Part shown: piece by piece, positions 51,552-59,500 of the stretch
Position numbering within the stretch: the first letter of the stretch is position 1
How the letters are laid out: each line of letters starts with the position of its first letter
Assembly (NCBI GenBank): GCA_964544695.1
Contig: CAZJDB010000187.1
Location: 1 to 64,000 of the forward strand
Reading direction: 5' to 3'
Source of the DNA: Dinghuibacter sp964544695
GTDB lineage: Bacteria; Bacteroidota; Bacteroidia; Chitinophagales; Chitinophagaceae
DNA: 64,000 bases
The notes under the pieces: generated by a model
What the model saw: only the letters and a program-made list of their open reading frames with translations
Told to the model about the DNA's origin: nothing
The model's database searches: none
Translations under genes and position numbers: made by a program

Positions 51552-52049
51552 TTATTGATTGCCGGTTCCGTTCGAGCCGTTCCCATTCGATCCGTTGCTG
51601 CCGGAGCCGTTGCCGTTCCCCTGGTTGTTCGAACCATTGTTGTTCGGACGGGGAGGCGGTGTCTTCCAATAATTGCGGACTGCGTTGTTTACCGCATCAT
51701 CCCGTTCGTGTTTCAAGTCCCGGATTTGTTGCCTTTTCTCCTTACCGGACAAGGTATTGTCGGCTTTCACCGAAGCGATCCGGTCGGAATAATCGGCTTT
51801 GATATCGTTTACCTGCATTTGCAGCTTGGAAGGCGCGTGTCCGTAAGGGTAATATCCGTAAGGATAACCGTAAAGGGGGTATCCCAAGCCCCAATAAAAC
51901 CCAGGGTAAGCATAGTAGGGTGCATAACCGCCCACGATCACGGTCCTGCCTCCATAAAAGCCGCCACCGTAGTGGCCCCCTCCGTGGAACTGGGCCGAAG
52001 CTCCGGACACCATCCCCGCCGTCAATAAAATCATCAATAGCTTTTTCAT
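51552..52049 (-). CDS. Gly/Tyr-rich exported protein with coiled-coil-like middle
   Basis: A 165-residue exported protein, not assigned to a known family. After a signal peptide (1-19) there is a Gly/Tyr/Pro-rich segment (YYAYPGFYWGLGYPLYGYPY, residues 43-75), then a charged helical stretch (KLQMQVNDIKADYSDRIAS and KEKRQQIRDLKHERDDAVNN, about 80-125), and a C-terminal tail made of Asn, Gly and Ser only. The layout suggests a surface or matrix-like protein or a small adaptor. The gene stands alone with its own terminator. Confidence 0.7.
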   Translation of the reverse strand: MKKLLMILLTAGMVSGASAQFHGGGHYGGGFYGGRTVIVGGYAPYYAYPGFYWGLGYPLYGYPYGYYPYGHAPSKLQMQVNDIKADYSDRIASVKADNTLSGKEKRQQIRDLKHERDDAVNNAVRNYWKTPPPRPNNNGSNNQGNGNGSGSNGSNGNGSNGTGNQ

Positions 52050-52195
52050 AACCTTTCCTTTTTGTTACGGGTTAGACTATTGCCGGGTTTAAAAGAAAAA
52101 CGCCGGTAATGGTTATAACAATACCCTAACAGATGATATTTTTATCTTTTTTAACACCTGCTTACTAAATTCGTGGTACACAATCCCCTTCCTAT

Positions 52196-53302
52196 ATGTC
52201 ATCCCGCCGCGATTTCCTCCAGAAAATAGGCCTGTCCGCCCTTGCCTTTACCGTCTTGCCCCGAATGGGCCACGCCGCCTCATGGGTCCATCCTGAAGAG
52301 GGCCGTGTCCTCCGGGTCGCCATCATGGGCCTGGGCAGCTACGGCACCCGCGTGGCCGACGCCATGCGTGCCTGCACCCGCGCAAAGTTGGTGGGCGCCA
52401 TCAGCGGGACCCCTTCCAAACTAAAGGACTGGCAATCAAAATATGGCATCCCCGAAAAGAATTGTTACAACTACGAGAACTTCGACGCCATCAAGAACAA
52501 CTCGGACATCGACGCCGTATACGTCATTACCCCGAACGCCTTACACAAGGAAGAAGTGATCCGTGTCGCCAGGGCCGGAAAGCAAGTCATTTGCGAAAAA
52601 CCCATGTCCGTGAATGCGACCGACGGACAAGCCATGGTGGACGCGTGCAAAGCCGCGGGTGTCCAACTGTTGGTCGGATACAGGATGCATTTCGAGCCCC
52701 ATACCCTGGAGGTCATCCGGATGCGGAAGGCCGGCGAGCTGGGCCGTATCCGCTTTTTCCAGGGCTTGAGCGGCTTCATTATCGGGGATCCTTCCCAGTG
52801 GCGCCTGAACAAAGCCCTCTCGGGTGGAGGATCCCTGATGGACATCGGGATATATTCCGTAAACGGCGCGCGCTACATGATCGGGGAGGAGCCCATTTGG
52901 GTCACCGCCGAAGAAACCAAGACCAACCCCATCAAATTCAAGGAAGGGATCGACGAGACCATTCAATTCCAGTTGGGCTTCCCCAGCGGAGCCGTGGCTT
53001 CCTGCCTTACGACCTACACCATGAACTACCTCGATCGCTTTTTCCTGAACGGGGAAAACGACTTTGCCGAACTTTCGCCAGCCACAGGATACGGACCCAT
53101 CCAGGGATTCACCAGCAAGGGGCCCATCAATCAACCCATCGTGACGCATCAAACGGTACAAATGGATGAGATGGCCCGCATCCTCTTCGATGGCGCAAAG
53201 CCAGTGGTCCCCATCGATGGGGAAGAAGCCGTGAAGGACCTGAAAATCTGTGACGCCATTTATCTTTCCGCCCAGACGGGTAAAAAAATAGCACTTTCAT
53301 GA
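52196..53302 (+). CDS. Gfo/Idh/MocA family oxidoreductase
   Basis: A 368-residue NAD(P)-dependent sugar dehydrogenase-like enzyme. The N-terminus MSSRRDFLQKIGLSALAFTV is a twin-arginine signal, so it is exported folded. The Rossmann fold is VAIMGLGSYGTRVADAMR, and the family motif is VICEKPMSVNATDGQAMVDACK with the catalytic-region CEKP. DIGIYSVNGARYM carries the conserved Asp/His-region residues. It resembles glucose-fructose oxidoreductase-type periplasmic enzymes; substrate uncertain. The next gene overlaps by 4 bases. Confidence 0.87.
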   Translation: MSSRRDFLQKIGLSALAFTVLPRMGHAASWVHPEEGRVLRVAIMGLGSYGTRVADAMRACTRAKLVGAISGTPSKLKDWQSKYGIPEKNCYNYENFDAIKNNSDIDAVYVITPNALHKEEVIRVARAGKQVICEKPMSVNATDGQAMVDACKAAGVQLLVGYRMHFEPHTLEVIRMRKAGELGRIRFFQGLSGFIIGDPSQWRLNKALSGGGSLMDIGIYSVNGARYMIGEEPIWVTAEETKTNPIKFKEGIDETIQFQLGFPSGAVASCLTTYTMNYLDRFFLNGENDFAELSPATGYGPIQGFTSKGPINQPIVTHQTVQMDEMARILFDGAKPVVPIDGEEAVKDLKICDAIYLSAQTGKKIALS

Positions 53303-53727
53303 AATCCAGGTTATTCATCAGAATAGGGGCCATCCTGATGCTCCTGCACGTCGTCGGTCATTCGATGGGCGTCTTTGGAAAGCTCGATCCCGTCACAGCC
53401 CCGGTGCTCCATCTCATGCAATCGGTGTCCTTCCCCTTTATGGGCAGGTCCTGCACGCTGGCATCGTTTTTCACGGGGTACGGTTTGATCATGCTCCTCA
53501 CGCTTCTTTTGATCAGCATTTTACTTTGGCTACTTGGCGGTGAAAATTCCCGCCTTTCATCCAGGCTTCTTGGTCTGTTGACCGGATTCCTGGTCATCAT
53601 GGCCGTCCTGGAGTATATCTATTTTTTCCCGCTTCCCGCTATCCTCAGCTTTCTGGCTGCTGTACTTACGGGCATCGGGCTTTACCTCCGGCCCCCTATT
53701 CCGACCTCAGGCTCTGCACGGGGTTAG
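53299..53727 (+). CDS. Small integral membrane protein
   Basis: A 142-residue protein with about four membrane helices (residues 4-25, 52-75, 88-110 and 115-135). A conserved-looking LLHVVGHSMGVF near the N-terminus has two His. It resembles small uncharacterised membrane proteins common in Bacteroidetes, and I could not assign a function. It is coupled to the Gfo/Idh gene by an ATGA overlap. Its end overlaps the convergent permease gene by 32 bases. Confidence 0.65.
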   Translation: MKSRLFIRIGAILMLLHVVGHSMGVFGKLDPVTAPVLHLMQSVSFPFMGRSCTLASFFTGYGLIMLLTLLLISILLWLLGGENSRLSSRLLGLLTGFLVIMAVLEYIYFFPLPAILSFLAAVLTGIGLYLRPPIPTSGSARG

Positions 53728-56047
53728 CCCTCGCGGCGAGCCATACCCTATACCCTGTAGCCAATATGGCAATCCCGAGGGTCAGCACTATGGGCGCTAC
53801 GAACATCCACCACGACAAGCCCGTGTGGTTTGCATAAGTGCCCAGCCACCGGTGGGCCGCAACTCCTGCAATGGGTAAAGCAATCAAAGCGGCCAGCGCG
53901 ATCAGCGCCAGTTGACCTTTCAATAGCAAGCGTACCAATTGCCCCACGCTGGATCCCAGTACTTTCCGAATCCCGATCTCCTTGGTCCTTTGCAAAACCA
54001 CCAGGGAAATCAACCCGTATAGCCCGAGGCATGATACAAAAACGGCCAGGAGGGTAAAGGCGTTAAATAGGGTCATAGTTGTCCGATCCTTTTGATACAG
54101 GTCAGCATACTGCTGGTCCATGAAGATATAGTCGAAGGGAATGCCCGGGAGATATTGCTTCCAGAGCGCCCGCACACGCGTCAACTCCGCGGGTTGGGCC
54201 TTGATGATGATGTTCGCCGAAGGGGAAGTATTGTAAATCAGGGCCAGGGGCTGGAGGGCATTGTGCAGGGACTTATAATAAAAGTCCCCGACGACCCCGA
54301 TCACATGCCCCTTATGCCCGCTGCCTTCGATGGCTTGTCCGATGGGCGAATGCCAGCCCATTTTTTTGACGAAGGCTTCGTTCACAAGGAAGGCCTCCTG
54401 ACGATCGGTTGCCATGTCGTTAGAAAAATTCCTGCCCTGCACGATGGGAATGTGAAGGAGAGACAGGAAAGCGGTATCGATAAAGAAATAGGGACAAACG
54501 AATTCGACCTTTTTCCTCCCATCAAAGACGTCCGTGCTGGACATCGGCTCGATCTCTCCCGTAATCATGCTGGTGCCCGAAGTGATCCCCTGGATGCCGG
54601 GTTCTTCCTTCAGGGCCTGAATGAAAGCCGAATCACCCTTATCTGGCACGTTGTCCGTTGGGGGGGTCAGGTTGATCAGTTGTGCCATCTGGAAGCCCAG
54701 GTCCTTGTGCGCCATATAGCGCATTTGACTATGAATGATCAGGGTCCCCATGATCAAAACCGCGCTGACACAGAACTGGGCCACGGTAATGATTTTGCGG
54801 AGGGTAAACCCCCCGGGTTTCCATGCACCCTTCAAGACCATCGCGGGTTTGAAGGAGGACAGGACGAAGGCAGGATAAAGTCCAGACAGCAGCACGGTTG
54901 CTGCAAACAGCCCCGCGGCCTGCCAGGGCATGCCTTTCCAAGTCAGGGGAAGTTTCATATTAAGGAGCCGGTCGAAAAAGGGCAGCCCCAGGGCCACCAA
55001 CCCCAGCGCCAGTATCCAGGCCAGCGTCACGAGCAGGAAAGACTCGAGGAGGAACTGCCGGATCAATTGTCCCCTTCCGGCGCCGTTCACCTTCCGCACG
55101 CCCACCTCCTTTGCGCGTTCGGAGGCCTTTGCCGTGGATAGGTTGATATAGTTCAGCAACGCGATGACCAGGATCACCAGGGCCAGCAAAGCCAGGATGA
55201 AATTGAAAGGTCGGCTGCCCTTGGGTGTGTCGGCCATTCTCCCCGGACCGTAGTGTACATCGGTAAGCAACTCGGGGATGAATTTCATATGATACTGTGA
55301 AGCCCCGTCTTTATTCATTTCCGGCTGAACGATCCTGTTGGATATATCGAGCAGCTTCGCTGTAAACTCTCTTAAATCGGGTTTCTTTCGAAATAAAATA
55401 AATAGGTAAGAGGAAACCGCGTCATCATCCGTCCAGGTCGTTCCCTTGGACAGGTCCGCTGAAACAAGGGCGTCTATAGGATAATCGGAATTCGCAGGCA
55501 GATCGGCAACCACCCCAGTCACCTTCAACGATTGCCCGTTGCAAACCAGCGTTCCTCCCAAAGCCCGCGCATGCCCGAAATACTTGAGCTCCATACTGTG
55601 CGTCAGCACAATACTGTTGGGTTGTTCCAGGCTCCCTTGGGCTTTGCCCTCCAGGAATGAAAAGGTGAAAACCGAGAAGACGCTTTGATCGGCCTGGTTG
55701 AAATGGCTTTCCTTGAGAACCTCTCCCCGGTAGCTGATCCCTTCTTGCAAAGGATGCAGGCGTACCATGTCTTCCACCTCGGGATATTCCTTTTTCAGGA
55801 GATCCCCCAAACGCAGGGGGCCCGTGGCCAATTGCAGGGGGGCTTCGGGCGTCTCGATCTTCGTCACGACACGCACGATCCGGTCCGCCTTGGTATTGAA
55901 CCGATCGTACGTCAGTTCCTGGTGTACGTACAGGCAAATCAGCACACAGGCCGCGATGCCGATGGCTAAGCCCGAAATATTGATCAGCGAAAAAGCCGCG
56001 CGCCGTACGAGTTGGCGCCACGCTGTAATCAGGAGGTTGCGTAGCAT
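53696..56047 (-). CDS. FtsX/MacB-type ABC transporter permease
   Basis: A 783-residue permease with the same layout as the one at 47506: N-terminal helix and MacB-like periplasmic domain (RAAFSLINISGLAIGIAACVLICLYVHQELTYDRF), FtsX domain (LALVILVIALLNYINLSTAKASERAKEVGVRKVNGAGR), second periplasmic domain and C-terminal FtsX domain (LVVLQRTKEIGIRKVLGSSVGQL). The ATG at 56047 was chosen because GGAGG sits just before it; an upstream TTG is possible. No ATPase gene is adjacent. The transported substrate is unknown. Confidence 0.87.
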   Translation of the reverse strand: MLRNLLITAWRQLVRRAAFSLINISGLAIGIAACVLICLYVHQELTYDRFNTKADRIVRVVTKIETPEAPLQLATGPLRLGDLLKKEYPEVEDMVRLHPLQEGISYRGEVLKESHFNQADQSVFSVFTFSFLEGKAQGSLEQPNSIVLTHSMELKYFGHARALGGTLVCNGQSLKVTGVVADLPANSDYPIDALVSADLSKGTTWTDDDAVSSYLFILFRKKPDLREFTAKLLDISNRIVQPEMNKDGASQYHMKFIPELLTDVHYGPGRMADTPKGSRPFNFILALLALVILVIALLNYINLSTAKASERAKEVGVRKVNGAGRGQLIRQFLLESFLLVTLAWILALGLVALGLPFFDRLLNMKLPLTWKGMPWQAAGLFAATVLLSGLYPAFVLSSFKPAMVLKGAWKPGGFTLRKIITVAQFCVSAVLIMGTLIIHSQMRYMAHKDLGFQMAQLINLTPPTDNVPDKGDSAFIQALKEEPGIQGITSGTSMITGEIEPMSSTDVFDGRKKVEFVCPYFFIDTAFLSLLHIPIVQGRNFSNDMATDRQEAFLVNEAFVKKMGWHSPIGQAIEGSGHKGHVIGVVGDFYYKSLHNALQPLALIYNTSPSANIIIKAQPAELTRVRALWKQYLPGIPFDYIFMDQQYADLYQKDRTTMTLFNAFTLLAVFVSCLGLYGLISLVVLQRTKEIGIRKVLGSSVGQLVRLLLKGQLALIALAALIALPIAGVAAHRWLGTYANHTGLSWWMFVAPIVLTLGIAILATGYRVWLAARANPVQSLRSE

Positions 56048-56098
56048 ATCCTCCAAGATAACCGGGTAAGTGAAAAGTTTTTGTTAAACCATCCGGGA

Positions 56099-57484
56099 CT
56101 AGTCGGTGTGCAGGGCCACCGGTCCCGTGATAACCGGCTTGGCAAGTCCTTCTCCATTCACCACCACGTCTTTGTAAGTAACGGCTTCGACATTATCCAT
56201 CACTTGAGCCCTGGGTGTATGTTCAATCCGTACCTGGATGAGTTTGATATCCGTCAGTGGATGCCCCGTCACCCCAACCGCATAAATCCCTACCTCTCCA
56301 GAGTACCCGCAGGAAACCTTTTGGATCGTAAAGTTTTTGAAGGTCGTCGGATGCCGCCCTCCCCTGGACCCGTGGTAATTGTTTTCGAACCGGATAAATG
56401 CCGAACGCGCGCTGTCGCAGGTCACCCCATACACGTGCACCCCTTCCATGAAGCCGCCCCGGTCCAGGTTGGATTTAAAATAAATGGCGCTCAGGCATCG
56501 CCGGATGTGCACCTGGTACATGTATACATTCCGGACCCCTGCCGACATCTCGCTGCCGATGCAAAGCCCGTTGGTCTTCGACCTGATTTCGCAATTCCGA
56601 ATAACCACATTTTCCGTGGGCCGTCCCAACCTCCACCCATCCTGATCCCTGCCAGCCTTGATCGCCACCCCATCATCCCCGTCCGTAAAATGACAACCTT
56701 CGATCAGCACATACGTGCTGCACTCCGGGTCGCAGCCGTCGTTGTTCAGGTTCATACTATTCACCGTTACATCTTTCACCGTAACGTTATTGCACAGCAC
56801 CGGATGGATCACCCAATAAGGTGCGTCCACAATCGATATTCCCTCGATCAACACATTTTTGCATCCGAACAACTGCATCATATCCGGCGGCAAATGGAAT
56901 CCCTCCCCGTACACCCGCTTATATAGCGGTACCCCGTCAATCCCCATTTGTCTCAACGAATTTTGTTCCGGGGATCCCTGGGGCCTCCATTTCGCAAAAT
57001 TCTTGCTTGCCTGCCCGTCGAGGATACCCTGCCCCGTGATCGCAATGTCGGTGCCTTCGTATGCATACACCAGCGGCGAGTAATTGAATACCTCTGTACC
57101 CTCCCACAGCGTTAGTACTGCTGGCAGGTAATCCCTTTCATCGCTGCTGAATTTGATCCGCGCGCCTTCATCCAGGTGCAGGTTCACGTGGCTTTTCAGG
57201 ACGATAGGGCCTTTGATGAAGTAGGTCCCTTTTGGCACCAGCACCTCTCCGCCGCCCCCTAAACTGCATTGTTGAATGGCCGAATCGAGCGCGGGCTTGA
57301 TGTCCGTCGCGCTGTCTGTCACATTCAGGGTATATATTTTTTTAAGAAAGGTCGGTGCCTGGATGCGTTCGAGAATCGCGGCCATCCCGCCGCCCGCAGG
57401 CCCGCTGGGTACCGACCTTTGGCCGAAGGCCACCCCACTAATCGCCATCGTCGCCGCAATGAAAAGACTTCTACTTCCGTACAT
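56099..57484 (-). CDS. Glycoside hydrolase family 28 (polygalacturonase-like) protein
   Basis: A 461-residue exported beta-helix enzyme, signal peptide 1-21. Family 28 motifs: MNLNNDGCDPECS (the N-D of NTD), HFTDGDDGVAIK (DD), LCIGSEMSAGV (replacing GHG) and IYFKSNLDRGG (replacing RIK). The three Asp residues needed for hydrolysis are present. The GSE form is seen in exo-acting or unsaturated-galacturonide enzymes. It degrades pectin-like polygalacturonate, probably in the periplasm. Its ATG overlaps the end of the DHFR-like gene by 14 bases, so the two are coupled. No SusC/SusD genes are nearby. Confidence 0.87.
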   Translation of the reverse strand: MYGSRSLFIAATMAISGVAFGQRSVPSGPAGGGMAAILERIQAPTFLKKIYTLNVTDSATDIKPALDSAIQQCSLGGGGEVLVPKGTYFIKGPIVLKSHVNLHLDEGARIKFSSDERDYLPAVLTLWEGTEVFNYSPLVYAYEGTDIAITGQGILDGQASKNFAKWRPQGSPEQNSLRQMGIDGVPLYKRVYGEGFHLPPDMMQLFGCKNVLIEGISIVDAPYWVIHPVLCNNVTVKDVTVNSMNLNNDGCDPECSTYVLIEGCHFTDGDDGVAIKAGRDQDGWRLGRPTENVVIRNCEIRSKTNGLCIGSEMSAGVRNVYMYQVHIRRCLSAIYFKSNLDRGGFMEGVHVYGVTCDSARSAFIRFENNYHGSRGGRHPTTFKNFTIQKVSCGYSGEVGIYAVGVTGHPLTDIKLIQVRIEHTPRAQVMDNVEAVTYKDVVVNGEGLAKPVITGPVALHTD

Positions 57485-57998
57485 ATTTGCTCCTCACTAA
57501 AAAGTCATTAAATACAATCGTTTCCACGTGTCGAAATTCCATCTCCATCCCGTCATTTCCAAATAACGGAAATCCCGAACCCAGCACAATGGGCACCTTC
57601 GTGATCGTCATTTCATCGATGAGCCCCTCCCTGACAAACCCCTGAATCGTCACCCCTCCGTCCACATAGATGTTTTTAAAACCCCTTGCCTCCAGTCCTT
57701 CCAGCACTTCCCTCGGTGATCCGTTCAGGAATTCCACTTTCCCTTTGAATTTCGGGGGCTCCTCCTTCATCGTCGTGCTTAGTACAAACACCGGCTTGTT
57801 ATAAAACCATTGATCGAACCCCAATACCGTTTCATATGACTTTCGTCCAAGCAACACCGCGTCGATCCCCTTCATGAACTCGAAATACCCAAAATCACTA
57901 TTCGTGGGATTGGGGATATTATTCAGCCAATCGATGTTGCCGTCTTTTCCGGCAATAAACCCGTCGAGGCTGGTGGCGATGTAGACGAAGGCAGGCAT
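57471..57998 (-). CDS. Dihydrofolate reductase family (RibD C-terminal-like) protein
   Basis: A 175-residue NADPH-dependent reductase of the RibD/DHFR fold. The start is the family hallmark VYIATSLDGFIAGKDGNIDWL. AVLLGRKSYETVLGF contains the NADPH-binding motif and KNIYVDGGVTIQGFVREGLIDEMTITKVPIVLGSGFPLF is the conserved second half. It is not FolA itself; the substrate is unknown. It is upstream of the GH28 gene and coupled to it, but the functional link is unclear. Confidence 0.85.
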   Translation of the reverse strand: MPAFVYIATSLDGFIAGKDGNIDWLNNIPNPTNSDFGYFEFMKGIDAVLLGRKSYETVLGFDQWFYNKPVFVLSTTMKEEPPKFKGKVEFLNGSPREVLEGLEARGFKNIYVDGGVTIQGFVREGLIDEMTITKVPIVLGSGFPLFGNDGMEMEFRHVETIVFNDFLVRSKYVRK

Positions 57999-58071
57999 GG
58001 GGAATATACATTTCGGGGGTATGCGTCGATTATTTTTGCTAAATTAGCAATAGAAATTTACGACTTCAAAA

Positions 58072-58260
58072 ATGTCTAAAGCGCAAATAAAGGCCTCCGA
58101 TGGACAAACCCCCGACTTTGAAAAGTCGGAGTTGGATTTGTTAAAGGAAAACCTGCGCCGCTCCTATAAGGAAAGATTCCTATACGCCACGCGCCTCTAC
58201 AAGATTCAGCAAACGTTGAAAAAGGCTGTAATTACCCATAAGCCCTTTTTAAGTAAGTAA
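58072..58260 (+). CDS. Small partner protein of a decayed nucleotidyltransferase module
   Basis: A 62-residue protein with LKENLRRSYKERFLYATRLYKIQQTLKKAVITHKP. The RF.YATRLYK core is typical of small helical proteins encoded just before a stand-alone nucleotidyltransferase in Bacteroidetes, in toxin-antitoxin-like pairs. The gene is intact, but its downstream partner has lost its core (next entry). A TATTTTTG box at 58031-58038 lies upstream. The assignment rests on pattern memory, not on a search. Confidence 0.55.
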   Translation: MSKAQIKASDGQTPDFEKSELDLLKENLRRSYKERFLYATRLYKIQQTLKKAVITHKPFLSK

Positions 58261-58265
58261 TTCCA

Positions 58266-58491
58266 ATGGATATTTTCGATGAGGAAATATTGAAACATGA
58301 AATGCCGTGAAGGGTACAGTTTTGATGAAAGCTTAAATATGGCCTCCCTTGCAGACATCGACGGAATAAAGGTCCCTTTTTTACATATCAACCAGCTCAT
58401 CGCGAATAAAAAGGCCGTTAATCGGCCTAAGGACCAGATCGATGTAAAGGAATTGGAGCGGATAAAAAAACAGCTTGACGAACCTCAATAA
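58266..58491 (+). pseudogene. Nucleotidyltransferase gene with an internal deletion
   Basis: From ATG 58266 the frame reads MDIFDEEILKHEMP and stops at TGA; in the next frame the sequence resumes (from 58297) as SFDESLNMASLADIDGIKVP, FLHINQLIANKKAVNRPKDQ and IDVKELERIKKQL. The first part matches the start and the second the end of a MNT-like nucleotidyltransferase; the catalytic GG...DxD centre is absent. The pieces are joined out of frame, so the gene is dead. Confidence 0.65.
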
Positions 58492-58512
58492 ATGCATGGA
58501 AGATGTTCCTGA

Positions 58513-58787
58513 TTATTCTATATCAATAATGTCGACTTCTGAGGAGGTCAATTCTTGAATTGCGGAGGCGATCCTCTTCTGCTGGTCAATTCAGCAAAAT
58601 CGCTGTCTTTAGATACCAGAATTATGTTGCCTTGATTTTTTGCAAGGGTAAAAATCTCGTTGTCACTCAGTGAGTGAAATGAAAGAGAATAGGATGATTT
58701 GGCAGGAATTTCGGTGTAATCGTTTATCTATTTAGCAATAATCGGTGAGATATTGGTATCTATCCAAACTTCCCAATCATGTGGCAT
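58513..58787 (-). pseudogene. DUF5615 PIN-like toxin gene, disrupted
   Basis: On the minus strand from ATG 58787 the frame reads VWIDTNISPIIAK, then TAG, then SSYSLSFHSLSDNEIFTLAK, NIILVSKDSDFAELTSRRGS, and a further frame break before a tail ELTSSEVDIIDIE ending at 58513. The DTN start and KDSDF motifs belong to DUF5615 (Mut7-C/PIN-like) toxins. Two lesions are visible, a nonsense codon and a frameshift or deletion. Its start overlaps the DUF433 gene by 11 bases. Confidence 0.75.
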
Positions 58788-59019
58788 GAATGACAATCGT
58801 ATTTTTCATTTTCAGAGATGCGTACAATAATGCGGCATGAATATCTTCCAATTCCAGGATTGGATGTTGCTCTAAAATTTTTATTTCCGAGAGACCGCTA
58901 GCCAACAATTCCATTACGTCTCCAACGGGGAATCTTAACCCGCGGATAGTAGGTCTACCTCCCATAAGGCCAGGTACAATTGTAATCCTTTTTAATAGTA
59001 TTTCTTGCTTGTCCGTCAT
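58777..59019 (-). CDS. DUF433-type antitoxin
   Basis: An 80-residue protein with the DUF433 signature: RITIVPGLMGGRPTIRGLRFPVGDVMELLASGLSEIKILEQHPILELEDIHAALLYA. The GG[RK]P.I[RK]G.R and the helix-turn-helix-like LEDIHAAL are diagnostic. DUF433 proteins are antitoxins to DUF5615 PIN-like toxins; they neutralise the toxin and repress the operon. The partner here is broken, so this antitoxin is orphaned. No regulator or transporter link is seen. Confidence 0.85.
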   Translation of the reverse strand: MTDKQEILLKRITIVPGLMGGRPTIRGLRFPVGDVMELLASGLSEIKILEQHPILELEDIHAALLYASLKMKNTIVIHAT

Positions 59020-59178
59020 TTACTTACCAAATGTAATTAAAAAAAATGGGCTATTTGTAAGCAATCGAATTACCCCACGCTTAGACCTAAAGAGGTAAGG
59101 TAAATCCTACATTGAGCACCCTAAATATACTTGCGAATGCCTTAAACATCAGTTTAATGGAATTGATGAATTTCCAAT

Positions 59179-59212
59179 AAAAAAAATCCCCATAACCACT
59201 TAGTTATGAGGA
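59179..59212 (-). terminator. Leftward terminator just outside the candidate att site
   Basis: CCCCATAAC (59188-59196) pairs with GTTATGAGG (59203-59211); on the minus strand the stem ends in TTTTTTTT. No leftward gene lies to its right, which fits a displaced tRNA terminator. Confidence 0.6.
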
Positions 59213-59386
59213 CTACCCATTTTGCCCTTAGGTGTGACCCCGCAGAGAACACCCGGGTTTTACCCCATTTTTCCTTATTTCTCCCCAATGCTTTATGGGC
59301 TTGAGTTTTGCCCGATTCGATCCAGAAGCCTAAGGCATTAAAAGGCAGCAGAATAACGCAAATGTTTTACCTATGTTTACCCTAGC

Positions 59387-59416
59387 TTGCAAAACAGAAA
59401 GTCTTTTATTATCTTT
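59387..59416 (+). promoter_or_regulatory. Promoter of the integrase gene
   Basis: TTG at 59387-59389 and TATCTTTA at 59409-59416, spacer 19. The ATG at 59501 leaves a leader of about 77 bases. Confidence 0.5.
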
Positions 59417-59500
59417 ACATAGGTGGCTGCATATCAATCTATTGTAAGGCTGCCTAAAATAGTAATAATTGTACCTTAAGACAAACAAAACGTACTCAAA

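Larger units (their letters stand above)
59020..59500. other. 481-base non-coding stretch holding the left boundary of the second element
   Basis: No convincing gene is present. It contains a leftward terminator (59179-59212), a candidate att remnant at 59235-59249 (TGACCCCGCAGAGAA on the plus strand, resembling the 3' end of a tRNA on the minus strand), GTTTTACC-like repeats at 59257 and 59365, and the integrase promoter. Confidence 0.5.

Noticed and set aside
47506..56047. The two FtsX-type permeases as one efflux system
   Set aside because: They are 6 kb apart on opposite strands with unrelated genes between, and neither has an ATPase or membrane-fusion gene nearby.
56099..57998. A polysaccharide utilisation locus around GH28
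   Set aside because: No SusC/SusD pair, regulator or further carbohydrate enzymes are adjacent.
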